A DNA stretch of 64,000 nt from Kentomonas sorsogonicus. Its lineage: Eukaryota > Euglenozoa > Kinetoplastea > Trypanosomatida > Trypanosomatidae. Positions 23,851 to 34,892 of this stretch are shown here, in pieces. The stretch spans positions 297,001 through 361,000 of the forward strand of contig JAQOSZ010000009.1 of assembly GCA_030347455.1 (NCBI GenBank). The letters run 5' to 3'. Within the stretch, counting starts at the first letter, position 1. Every line of letters begins with the position of its first letter. The position numbers were made by a program, and so were the translations under genes. Below the pieces are notes generated by a model that saw only the letters and a program-made list of their open reading frames with translations, was not told the DNA's origin and did no database searches.

Positions 23851-25347
23851 ATGTCCAACGAGCCAGAGTGCGTCCCCGCTACCACCGACGAGCTGCGGTG
23901 CGCGCTGCAGCGCACGCAGGAGGAGGCGGAGGAAACAGCTGCGCGACAAGGACCTCCGCATCGCGGAGCTGGCGGAGACCGCCAGGCAGTGGGCGCAGCG
24001 CTACGACCGTCTGATGCAGGAAGCGAAGGAGGAAAAAGATAACCTGCGGCAGCATTGGAGCAGTACCGAGATCTGCTTCTCAAGGAAAGGGCGGAGCGCC
24101 AGGAGGAGCGCACGCAACACAGGGAGAAGGAGAGTAAGCTGGAGGAAGATCTACGCACGGCGCAGGAACAACACAGAGAAGAAAAGAGTCGGCTGGAGGC
24201 ACAACACAGGGAGAGGGAGAGTCGGCTGGAGGCACAGCTGGCGGCGGCGCTGGGGAGGAATGAGAGAATGATGCAGGCGTTTCAGGAGGGCGTAGAGCGG
24301 GAGAGTCGCGAGAGGGACGACATGCGCGACGCAGCGGAGCGCAACCAGCGGGACCTGGCAAAGGAGTGGCGGGACAGGCTGGAGGCGGAGCAGGAGCGGT
24401 GGGCGGCGGAGCGCGCGCGGCTCAGCGGCCGCATACAGCAGCTGGAGGCGCGCCCGGACGCCCTCGCCCCCGCCGTGCAGCAGATAGCGGCGCTGGTGCG
24501 GCGGCAGGTCGCATACGGCACAGTCGACAGGGGCCTCGAGCTGGTAGCGCAGGAGGAGGCGGCGGCGCGCGCGCAGCTGCAGGGGCTGTGGGAGCACTTC
24601 ATTCAGGTACTCAACGACCAGCGGCGAGCGGTGGCGCAGGAGGAGGCGGCGGGGCGCGTGACACTGACAACGGAGGAGGCAGCGGCGCGCCGTGCGTTGG
24701 AGCGGCAGCGGGACGAGTCACTGAAGCAAGTCCGCGCGCGCGAGACCGCCCGCATAGAGGCTGTCTTCGCCGCCCGCGGGTTGTCTGTAAGTGAGCTGCG
24801 CCGCACCCACCTGGGCAAGGGGCCTACTACTGATATTAACTCCAACGCTGTTGGGGAGGGTCTGTACAATCTGTTTCTGGCGCTGCGCCCCGGCGGCCCC
24901 GTCGACAGGTTCGCCATGCGGGAGTTGCTCAGGGGCGAGACTGACGTAATACACGTATACTACAATACGCAGGGACAGGAGAGTACATGGTACGGCTTTA
25001 ACTTCATCATCCCGGCCGCTGACGCCTACGAGCTGGCGGCGTGCGTGCTGTGCCACCTGCCGTCGCTGCAATACTTGGGCTTCGGCTACCTCCTCCCACT
25101 GTCGACCCGCAGCCTCGAGTGGGTGTCACACCTCCCGCAGTGTATGAAGGAGTTGTCCTTTCGGTACACCAACTACACCGTCGCCGACCTCCGCGAGATG
25201 CACCGCCGCCGGGGGGGACGCACGTTCTGTGTTAGTGTTGACAGCAACAACTGCACCGACTGGGGAGAATTTGATATTTTTGATTACGGCATCAAACAAA
25301 ATAAAGTGAACAAAAGACTGGGCGAGATGCTAGACTGGTTCATGTAG
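23851..25347 (+). CDS. Coiled-coil protein with unrecognised C-terminal domain
   Basis: ATG 23851 lies 26 nt after a good splice AG. Residues 1 to about 280 are a long charged helix rich in Glu, Arg, Gln and Ala with repeated RLEAQHRERES-type units (about 24140-24240), typical of a coiled coil. The C-terminal 170 residues (from about 24780) are not repetitive: AVGEGLYNLFLALRP, FNFIIPAADAYELA and LPSLQYLGFGYLLPLS, with a leucine-rich-repeat flavour (LPSLQYL, LPQCMKELSF), ending LGEMLDWFM. I do not recognise the domain. Two frame changes near 23935 and 24050 cancel each other (one extra base, one missing base), and the heptad-like pattern runs through both. From 24055 the frame is open to the stop. 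A structural or cytoskeletal role is possible but not shown. Confidence 0.75.
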
Positions 25348-25879
25348 CACACGATTTTACTCTCTGGATTTACTCTTTTCTTCTTTCCTCGGGTAACAAA
25401 GTCGGAGGCGCTCTGTTCTCTCTTTCTCTGTTGCATTACGGCTTCTTGAACTTAAGGTTTCTCATTTTTCTTCTTGTATCTCTCCTGCTGTTTTTCCGAT
25501 ACATATATGTTTGTGTTTAGTGTAACTATCCTCTTTCCTCTCACCCGTAAACCGCATCATTCGTTTCGTGGTTGAAGTTTGGGGGGGGGGGGGCTTTTCT
25601 ACTAGTAGTAGTGGTACTATCTCTCTCTCTCTGTCTTTTTGTCTTCGCACTCTTGACCACTGCGCCACACTTCAGTCTCAATCTCAATTCAATCACCCCA
25701 GCTCCTCAAAAAAAAAAAGTTACTGAAAAAGGTACACTATTGAACGATTTTAAGAAGAACAATATCAACAAATTTGTCTAAGAAAGAAAAAGAAACAAAA
25801 AAAAAGCAGAAAATAGTCTCAAAACACACGCTCCATACACACAACAACAAGTGTGCGCGAGGCAGCACAGCAGTAGACC
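25348..25879 (+). promoter_or_regulatory. Spacer with splice acceptor for the cyclophilin-like gene
   Basis: Non-coding. G-run (25580-25592), then a pyrimidine-rich tract (about 25614-25672) with AG at 25674-25675 and 25700-25701 as candidate acceptors. An A-rich leader precedes ATG 25880. Confidence 0.45.
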
Positions 25880-27451
25880 ATGGAAGCGAGCCTCACCTTC
25901 CAGTTCCCGCACTGCCCGGCGCCGACGCGTGTGGCGCTGACGGTGCCTCTGCCGGAGCAGCGGCCCCTCGCCGCCCTCAACTTTGCTTTCCTCTGCACCG
26001 GTCTGCTGCCCACCGCCGACGTGGCCGCCGCCCACATCGCGCGGCACGAGGCGATTACCGGTAACAGAAATAACAACAACAGCAACAACAACACTAATAG
26101 TAATAGTAATAGCAGTACTCGCAAGTATGCGGTCGCGTACGCGACCCCTGAGGCCGCCGCCGCCGCCGGCCTCCGCCCGTTTCAGTCTTCAGCCATACAG
26201 CGGGTGGAGAGTCCGACGCTGATCGAGCTGGGCGGCAGCACCAGCAAGACCATCTTTGGCGGCTTCATTCCGGAGGAGCACCTGAGCCTAGTCGCCGCCA
26301 CGAACATGCCATCAGCAGCAGCAGGAGCAGCAGCCTCATCGTCGTCGTCTTCAGTGACAGCGCCTTTCGCACGCCAGGCGGGTGCTCCCGAGAACGAGTC
26401 GGGTAATACCGTTGCGGCCGTTGCGCCTGTTGTGGCCGCGATGACGCAACTCCGGGCGGGCACGGTGCTGTGTGCGAACATGGGAGTGCCCAACACCACC
26501 GGCAGCCGTTTCTACGTCCTCCTACGCGACTTGTACACCCCTTTTGACAGCAGTAAATGGAAAGCAAGGCATCCAAGGGCCCAGCGCGCAACGACGGGTT
26601 GGCGGAGGAGATGAAGGACTTTACGCCCTTTGGCTTCATCCACACGGGGCTGGCGGAGCTGGCGGCGCGCGCGGCGGAGACGGCGGTGCGGCCCAAGACG
26701 TTTGCGCCGCTGAGGCGAATTGAGCTAGTCGCCTGCGAGCTCGACTACGACTACAGCCGCCTCCTCGCCCTCGCCCCGCCGCCGCCGCCGCCGCCGCCGG
26801 CCCCCGCGCTCCACACTGCCGTCGGTGGCGCTGGTGGTGCGGGAGGCGGCTTGGCAGCCTTTGCGGCGGCACAGACTGGCAACCAGGCAAGTGGCAGGCG
26901 CGACGATGTTTGGTAAGGATCGCACCCGTGTGCGCACGCGGCGCGACGACGGAAACGACGATGCAGAAGAAGAAGAAGAAGAGGGCAGCGCGAACCCGTT
27001 TGGCGGCAAAAACGGCCCCAGCGGTGTCCTTCAGTTCAGCGCGCGGTACCCCAGTCGTTACGTCACGCACGGCAGCCTCGGCCTCGGTGCCGGGCGCGGC
27101 CGGCGCGGCGCCATCAGCGGTCCGAGTAGCAACGGCGGCGGCGACAGCATTGTGTCGGAGGTGCTGAGTAGCGGCGCCGTGATCGACGTCAAGCGGCGTC
27201 GCACGGAGGGCGACGGCACTAACACTAACAGTGGCGGCAGCCGCACCAGCGCTGCGGCGGCCGAGGAGCTGATGCTAATGCGCCAGAGGCAGCAGGAGCT
27301 GGCCGAGCTCGGGCTCGCTCCTTCTTCCTCTCTCAATAATAATAACAATAATAACACTCTCGAGAGTGATGCTATGGGTATCTACGCGGCCATGGAGGCG
27401 GCGTACCGCAGCCGCGTCAACACAGCCATCGGCCCCGCGCCCGGCAGCAGC

Positions 27452-27485
<34 letters not shown>

Positions 27486-27819
27486 GGAACGCATTTCCAA
27501 GGCGGCGGCGCCACCACCGCTGACAACGAAGAGGGCGGCGACGGCGGAGGCGACGGAGGCGGCGGCGAGTACCGCGTGTTTCACGCGCAGGAGGAGGCCT
27601 TCTTCAACGACATTGACAGCATCAGAGGGCGGCAGAACGTCCGCGAGCGCCGAAAAGAGGCGCGGGGCAAGAAACAGGCCTCCGTCAACGCAAAAATTGC
27701 GCAGCGGCGGTCGGCGCAGGCGGCGCGCGAGCAGCTGCGCTCAGCGGCGGCGGCGTCGTCGATGGCGCAACTCTGGTCAGGCGTTCCGCAGCGTCAAGAG
27801 AAAGGAACGCAAGTATTAA
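25880..27819 (+). CDS. Divergent cyclophilin-like protein with long charged tail
   Basis: Residues from ATG 25880 follow the cyclophilin order: a beta start (LTFQFPHCPAPTRVAL), NFAFLCTG, a segment in the active-site region (SSAIQRVESPTLIELGG), KTIFGGFIPEEHLSL, then LCANMGVPNTTGSRFYV (family pattern MAN-x-GPNTNGSQFF) and PFGFIHTGLAEL. The catalytic Arg of the usual FHR motif is not evident, so prolyl isomerase activity is doubtful. An Asn/Ser insert (about 26065-26120) sits between the first strands. The tail after about 26890 has acidic runs, Gly/Ser-rich parts, poly-Asn and poly-Gln, and ends in a basic helix (GRQNVRERRKEARGKK) and FRSVKRKERKY. Such cyclophilin-plus-charged-tail layouts occur in spliceosomal cyclophilins such as CWC27, a possible but unproven relative. 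Breaks near 26550, 26860, 27490 and 27780. Confidence 0.65.
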
Positions 27820-28653
27820 CGGGGCCCGATTTAGTAATTTGCGGACGCAAAAAGCAAAAAAATGGGAGACCGGGTGATCATCCGTGGACTTGCCTTTCTC
27901 TTCTCGCTTCATCCTACTTCGTTCTTCAAGCAGGACGACGACATTCATGCATCTGCGGCGATTATCATGCGGTTTGCGGCCCGACACAATAATTATAAAA
28001 TTTCGGTTCGTCTAACTTTAAATCAAATAATTCCGATTAATGTGCTTACTTTTGAAAAAGAAAAAATAACTGAGGTTGGTAATGGTATATGTCTTTGGTA
28101 TTTTTTTACATGTGGTTATGCGGCACGGTAACCAAATGTGCTGTAACTGCATACAGAGTTGAAGGATTCTTCTTCTCGCGGTGTAATGCTAGAAAAGAGA
28201 ACAAAAAAAAAACAAGGAAGAAATGAAGAAAACGTGAAGCGTCATTATGTCTGCCTTTATTTCTCAGTATATTAAAATTCAGCTCGCACATTTGATTTGA
28301 GGAACCGCGGAAATCGGTACTGCTGCTTCGGTATGGATTTATCTCAGCTTTTCGACTACAGACACTTCTTCTCTCCCTCTATCTTTCAACTCTCTCGCAA
28401 GATAAGATAGCATTGTAGAACACTCTTTGAAATCTCCTCTCCCTTCCAACCGACTCTTTCATATTTTTTTTTTAATATAGCACAGAAAAGAGGAGGAAAA
28501 ATAACACTAAGACAAACTGATAGAAGGTGTGGCTCAACGCATTCACAGAATTACTTGTTGTTGTTTTTTTCGTTTTAAAAATATTTGATAAAAGTCTATA
28601 TCTATATTATTATTTTTTTTAAGAAAGAGGAAAAGAGTTTTTAAAGAAAAAAA
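27820..28653 (+). promoter_or_regulatory. AT-rich spacer with splice acceptor before the zinc-ribbon gene
   Basis: No gene seen. Pyrimidine tracts at about 28365-28398 (AG at 28400-28401) and 28432-28473 (AG at 28479-28480 and 28484-28485) are candidate acceptors; the latter gives a 5' UTR of about 170 nt. The left part holds the 3' UTR of the cyclophilin-like gene. Confidence 0.45.
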
Positions 28654-31600
28654 ATGATGCGCTTTGCTTGGAGAGTAAAAACGGCGCCATCGACAGAACT
28701 CCTCTCCCGCGCTGTCGCGCCCCGCCAAAACTCTGCCGCGTACTCCAGCAGAATTATTTCCCATTCATTAAGCATCGGCGTGTGCTGTGGCTGTGGGACA
28801 GACAACACTAGCAAGCGATACGTTGCGACAGAGAGTAGCACTAGCACGAGCGCGGCCCACACCAGCGATGGAAATAGTAACAATAGGGACAGCACTCACC
28901 AACTTGCGCGCCCGCGGTGGCCGCGGTGGCCGTGGCGGTGGCGGCAGGAAGGACCACACGCCTCTTATGAGGCTGACGGTGGTGCGGCCGGACCTTATAG
29001 ACGAGTGGATCCCGGAGATGAACGAGACCGACCTGTCGTCCGTTCGCATTCCCGCCTTCTTTTCCTCGTCCTCCACCGTCAGTTCTGTTCTTGGTAGTGG
29101 TGACGGTGGTGGTGACGGTGTTGATACCGCTGACATTCAAGCTGACGAAAGCGCCTACGAGACGCTGCAGAATGATAGCAGCAGCGCAAGTGGTGCCGGG
29201 GCTGGCGCTGGTGCGGAAGGGAAGGAGGAAAAGGAGGAGAAAAAAGAGAAACGCGCAGACTCCACCTCTCAAGTGCCGTCCGCGGAGCACGAGGAGGCAG
29301 GGCGGCCCGCCGTGTTGTCTGGCAGCAGCAGTGGCGGCGATGCCGAGCGTGACGCCGCGCACACACTGACGCGCGAGCACTGGTGGCGCTGCTCCCACTG
29401 CGGCGCCGTCTATGCCGCCACGATACGCGCCAAACTCGCCGGATACCGCCACCGCTGCGGCGAGTCGAGTCTCGCGTTTGCCGACGGTGTCGGCGCGGGC
29501 ACTGGCGCCGCGGCCGCCGCATCCTCTCTGTCTCACACGGGCACCGGAAGCGAGGCGGGGGGAAGCTTCACCGCCGGCCCCTACTCAAATACAGTAACAC
29601 CACCACGTGAAGAGAAAGGAGGCCTGACGGGTGTCACGGGGACTCCTTCTAGCGCGCAGGCGGCAACAAAAACAACAGCAACAGCAACAGCCCCGCAGCA
29701 GCGCAAGGAGGAGCGCTTCCCGACATCATCATCGTCATTTCCTCTGTCATCGACGGCGGCATCGCCTGCGGCCCTCCCGTCGCCGGGCGTCAGTTTCGCC
29801 GCCGCGCACCCCCGCCTTGTGCGCTACTGGGACGGGGCACGCAACGGGCAGCTGGGGCCGCACCAGGTGGAGGCGGCGAGCGTGCAGCAGGTGTGGTGGG
29901 CGGTGCCGGAGCTTCCGCCGCGCGACGGTGGCTGCGTCCTTTCTTGCTCCTCCGCCACTGCCACTGCCACTGCCACCGGTGATGGCGCTGATGGCAAAAA
30001 CACGGGCAACACAATGAGTGGTGTTTATAGTAGTAGTAGTAGTAGTAATGCTATGGTGAGTCACTTCCAGCGCTCGCCGATGGCCTTTGCCCGCGACCAG
30101 AGGAGCCCGCACCGAATGCTCGCGGAGTCCTGCACGCCTTTCGAGCGGCAATTCCTGAGGCGCGTGGTGGACGTCCAGACGCGACCGTCCACCGCTAACG
30201 GCGTGACGTCTGACGCGTCTCCGCTGACAGAGCGCGGCCGGGCGCTGCTGCTGGCGGCGCTGGAGGCGGAGTCGTATCTGTCGCACAATCAGCTGCTGTA
30301 CACGCTAGCTCGCGACAACGGCGTGACTCTCGCTAGTTCCGCCGGCAACATGTTCACAACTGCTGGTGGTGGTGGTGGTGGATGTGGCGGCATGCCCGCC
30401 GTCGCCGCCGCCGCTGCTGGTGCTAATGCTACTACTACTACTACTACTACTACTAGTCCGCTGCGTACGGAGGGAAGCGATAGCAGCAACAGGGAAGACG
30501 CAAATGGCAGTCTTGGGTACGCTGCGAGTAGCAGTATCAGTATCACCACAGAGGCAAAGCACCCGCCCGCGCTATTACTCGCTGTTTGCTGCGGGGCGCC
30601 GCCACCGCCCACGGCAAGGGCAGCACGATGCACAGGGTGAAAACGATCCCAGCAACGCCGGCAAGAACGATGAAGCGGAGGAAACGGCAGAGGCGGCGCG
30701 TTTGGGCGAGAGGCTGCGAGACTTGTGGAAGCAGCGGGTGAGCAAGGAATTAAGTAGTGATAACAGCAACAACAACAACAACAACAACAGGGTGAAACAG
30801 ACGAGAGAGAACGAAGACGGTGACGCCTCGGGCGACGGCGATCATGACGACGAAGGGAGTCCTCTCGCCACTGCCGCCACTGTTTACCCCTCTTCTTCCT
30901 CCTCCTCCTCCTCCTTCCCAGCGGAGGTGTTTCGTTTCAGCTCCGCCACGCACGGCGCTGTTAATACGCTGGAGAGGGTCGACGTCGCCGACAGTATCGA
31001 CTACGCGCGTGCGAGCTTTGCCGCTATGCAGAGGCGGGAGATGCTCTCCGCGCTGGTTTCTCGCTCCCGCCGCCGCTGCGAATCTGCGCAGTCATACAGG
31101 CACTGTTAAGAGTAGCAATAGTAACAGTAATAGTAGCAGGAACGATGCTGCTGCTGCTGCCACTGCTACTGCTGCGGTTGCGGCTACGGCTGCGGCTGGC
31201 GATGAGAGCGAGAGAGCGCAGAGTCATTTGACCAATTCTTCCTCGTCGTCGTCGTCTTCTCTTCTTTCCTTTACGCCGTTTCTGCAGTTCCAAGGGCCAG
31301 TCGAGCAGTGGTGGGCTACTTCACTCTGGCGGGCGCACAGGGCAGCGTGCGGGGCGGAGGGACGCAAACACTGGGTGAGTCGGCGAATGTCATGTCTCCG
31401 TCTGGTGTGTATCAACATAAAACTCCGACTCAGGCGGACGAGAGCAACGGCGCCCGCAACGGCACGCAACAGCAGCAGCAACAACGGCAACAACGGCAGT
31501 TTCCTGCTAATTTCAGGGCAGGGACTCCCGAAACGGGTGATAGGGTGAGTAGCGATGTTCTGTCTGCCTCCCGTCGCCTGCAGCGCAGCAATCGCCGCGC

Positions 31601-32636
31601 GGGGGTGAGAAACAGCAACAATAAATAATAATAAATAATAATAATAATAGCAATAACAATGACAGCATCCGTCCCAACGTCTTTATCATTAGCTCAGTGC
31701 CCAGTAATAACAACAACAATGAGTTGAAGACTTCTCAGGAGACGACAAGCGGCCAGGGCACCAACGACACCACGCAAGTGCACAGCCCCACACACGTGAC
31801 GACGGTTGGGGAGGACCTCGCGTATGAAAATATTCTCTCTTCGTATCCGCGGCCGCAGAAACGCTTTCGCGAGTTTGTCGCTGAAGACAGTCACGCCGGG
31901 GGATACAATAATAATAACAATAATAATAATTATAAGAGACGCCCGTATCGCCTCCCAGAGGAGCTGCTAGAGGGAGTGGGAAGCCGTGCAGGCGCGGACC
32001 TGTATCACAGTAATAATGATAATGATTTTGACAGTAGCGGCCGTTATGACGACAACAATAACGACAACAATAGCAGCAGAAGCAATGCGAACAGTGCAAG
32101 TGAGAGTGGGAAAAACTATTCTTCGCTGTTTTATGTCTCCTCCGACGACCCGCTGCGCAGTGCGGAGGAATACGCGAACTCAGCCGCTGACGCGTACTAT
32201 GACAACAGCTCCAACAGTAATTAATAACAATAATAATAATAATGCTATGAATGCCAAGAAGCAAAGTGATAGTGCGCCGTCATCGATGTTTCTTCACTCT
32301 TTTCTTGAGGCCGAGCAGAGGCAGCGGCAGCAGCAGCAACAACAACAAGTGGAGGGAGGAAACAATAACAGCAATAATAATAATAGTATGAACACCATCG
32401 CAAACGACGGCAGGCGGCGGCGCCCTAGGCGGATACTGGTGGAGGTGCCAGACTTGGAGAGCGAAACGACTAGTAATTTCATGGGTAATAATAACAATAA
32501 TAATAACAATAACAATGGCGCGGCAGGCGCGGGGTCGCCGGCGTCAGGAAAACAACAGGAATCACCCCCGTCTGGGTTTGCAGCGCCTAAAACTCCCCGC
32601 AAAGTGGCCAAGCCCACACGCCTTAGCAAGAGCTGA
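28654..32636 (+). CDS. Probable mitochondrial protein with DUF4379-like zinc-ribbon repeats, Asn-rich C-terminus
   Basis: ATG 28654. The first 40 residues carry many Arg/Ser/Ala and almost no acidic residues, as in a mitochondrial presequence. A first module reads RPDLIDEWIPEMN (about 28987-29025) and, after a Ser/Gly/Glu insert, HWWRCSHCGAVYAATI..RHRC (about 29376-29460), with CxxC and a later Cys. A second reads HPRLVRYWDGARNGQLGP (about 29805-29865) followed by QQVWWAVPE. The order (P/H)-x-L-x-x-x-W...NG-x-L-x-P...WW-x-C-x-x-C is that of the treble-clef zinc ribbon DUF4379. The rest is rich in Ser, Thr, Gln and Asn, with a basic C-terminus (PRKVAKPTRLSKS). Breaks near 28905, 30590, 31090, 31310, 31623-31633 and 32222; at the last two, lone extra bases interrupt AAT arrays. 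No spacer-like sequence splits the region, so I read it as one gene. Confidence 0.6.
31614..31652. repeat. AAT (Asn) array interrupted twice by a single extra A
   Basis: An AAT array in which a lone A follows after one and after three units (positions 31623 and 31633), shifting the frame by two in total. Without these two bases the tract would read as continuous Asn and join the frames on either side. It is the clearest example of the frame breaks in this window. Confidence 0.85.
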
Positions 32637-34892
32637 TGTGTTTTTTTGCTGAGTTGCTAAAAGGAAATGAAGATACATGCATGCATGTGTTGTATTGGAA
32701 AAATAAGAGTTGTTGCTGCACATTTACCGTTTTTACAAAATTGCTTCTTACGGCCTCTTATTGCTCTTCTTTTTCTTCACTTCTCTCATTATTTCTTTTT
32801 TTCTTTTCCCCATTCTGCGCTCGTCTTATTCACAGAACGTTCACTCGACCACTCAATTTTGTTTTGTCTTTCGTTGGAGTGTGTGTTTTTCCCCTCTCTC
32901 AATATATATTTGAATGCTTAAATTCTATTGCCCTCGGCATCGTAACTCTCTCTCTCATTATTCAATTTTTGCTACGGGGGTTTTCCACAGAATCATAAAT
33001 GCAGACGGAAAGGATACACACATGCGTGCAGTACTGCAAAAAAAAAAAAAGTAACTCATTTGTAAATTGCTGATTGACTGTCATTTCCTCTCCTGTTATA
33101 AGTGCTTGATCACTTGTCTTTTCGTTCTTACTATACTCTTTTTGTTTTCTGTACGTATATGTATGCATTTACTATTTGGTTGTTGTTAAACCTTTAAGAG
33201 CCCTCCTCTCCTCAACCCGCCTCCCTTCCACACACACACACACACCCTCCTCCGCATGTATCTGTCTGTCACCACTCACCCTACAACGTAAAGGAAATAT
33301 CGTGTCAGTACTGACACACACACACACACATACACACACACACACATTTGCGCTCATACGTTGATCAATAGACGTAGCCATACTCTTACGTAGAAAAGAA
33401 GATCTTCTTTTTTTTTTGCCTATAAAAGTTCCGCTTTTCCACTTTTTCTTTTCTTTCTGTGAAAAGACAGAGAAAGGAAACTCTGTTATTCATTTATTCG
33501 TTACAAAAAAAAAAAGATTGTTGTCTCTCTTTTTTTAAAATTTGTTGCTGTGTTTTCAAATCCTGTATCTTGTCTCTTTCTTTTTTTTTTTTTTTTTTTT
33601 GCTCCCAATCCCTTTTATTTATCTGCTCTATTTCTCAATACTAAAAAAGTAAGGAAAAAGAAAAGAAAAGGAAAGAACTGTTAGTTGGAGAAGGCACTTT
33701 CAAGATTTTCTTCCTTTTTCTTACGTCTCACCTTCATTTCTTCCTCTTTCAACCAACTCTTGGTTACTTGCTGTTGTGATCTGTGTGTATTCTTTTCTTT
33801 TTTTGTTGGTGTTGTTATTTTTGTTATTATCTTGAAAACTTTACTGGTAGCGGTAATTTTAAATAGCAAAGAGTACATCCGATTCAAACATCTAGGTGCT
33901 CTCTTTTCCTCTTTCTATATTTACAGGTGTTGTTCTTACCTTGCATAGTTATTGACTCCGAGATCGGTAATCTTTCTTTCTTTTTCCCCCTCTCTTTTTT
34001 TTCGTGTGTTCCCTTATTTCATTTTTGCTTTTTTTTCTTATCCCTTTGTCTCTCCACTAGTCTGTCTTTTTTTTTCTTTTTTTTTCTTCTTATCTATACA
34101 ACGCTCTCTCCCTTTTCTTTTTCCTTTTTACCCTTTCTTGTTATTCTCATTACTTTCCCTACTTTTAAAACTCCACCGCTGCTTCATTTCTCTCTCTCTC
34201 TCTCTCTCTCTCATATATTAAAAGAAACACGCAACTGGTATTTGAAACTATTACAATACATTCATTCATTCATACGCACACACTCTCACATATATCATAT
34301 ATTCGTCCCAATCACCTAATTTGTACGCTTCCTTTTATTACTTTTGGTTCATTTCTTGTTTCCAAAACGATAATTATCTTTTTTTACAGCTATTTTTATA
34401 TATTCTCTCGCTACTCGCACGACTTGTTTATCTTATTATTATTATTATTTTGTAATCTTTATTTGTATTATCGAATAAGATAAAACGATAACAGTAATAA
34501 AAGAGTTGAAACAATACCATAATTGATTTTTACTATAAGGAATACAAACCACCGAATCGCGACAGAGCGACACACATCAAAAGAAAAAAAAAAAATTAAT
34601 CCCCACGTATTATACACGTGTCTATAAATAATCATTCAAAGTAAATCAAAGCAAGTAATCATCAAAACAGCTGCTGAATATATATATATATATATATATT
34701 ATAATACATAAACGTTATCACACTAAGTACGAAGTACCAAAAAAAAAAGAAGGCTGAAAACTTTTCTTTGAAAGAAGCACTTCCAAAAGAAAAACGTATA
34801 TTTATATACAGTATACATTTCAAAAAAGAATACTTGTTTTTATATTTATATACGATAAAAAATACAATTTAAAAAAATAAAAACTTCGCAAG
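32637..34892 (+). promoter_or_regulatory. Long AT-rich spacer; acceptor for the PH-AGC kinase
   Basis: I see no gene in 2.25 kb. Contents: CA repeats (about 33231-33245 and 33315-33346), T20 (33581-33600), many short T/C tracts, a CT repeat (about 34190-34212), a TA repeat (about 34680-34700) and an A/T-rich leader. Candidate acceptors are AG at 34388-34389 after a T7 tract (5' UTR about 500 nt) or less obvious ones later. The long AT-rich stretch before 34892 is compatible with a long 5' UTR. Confidence 0.4.
33581..33600. repeat. T20 homopolymer
   Basis: Uninterrupted run of 20 T in the spacer before the PH-AGC kinase gene. Confidence 0.9.

Noticed and set aside
31620-31650. Programmed +1 frameshifting at AAA-TAA, as in Euplotes
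   Set aside because: Two +1 slips here would restore the frame, but any extra A in an AAT array creates AAA-TAA automatically. Elsewhere the needed changes are both +1 and -1 (for example near 14425, 18480 and 39705), so one fixed rule does not explain them.
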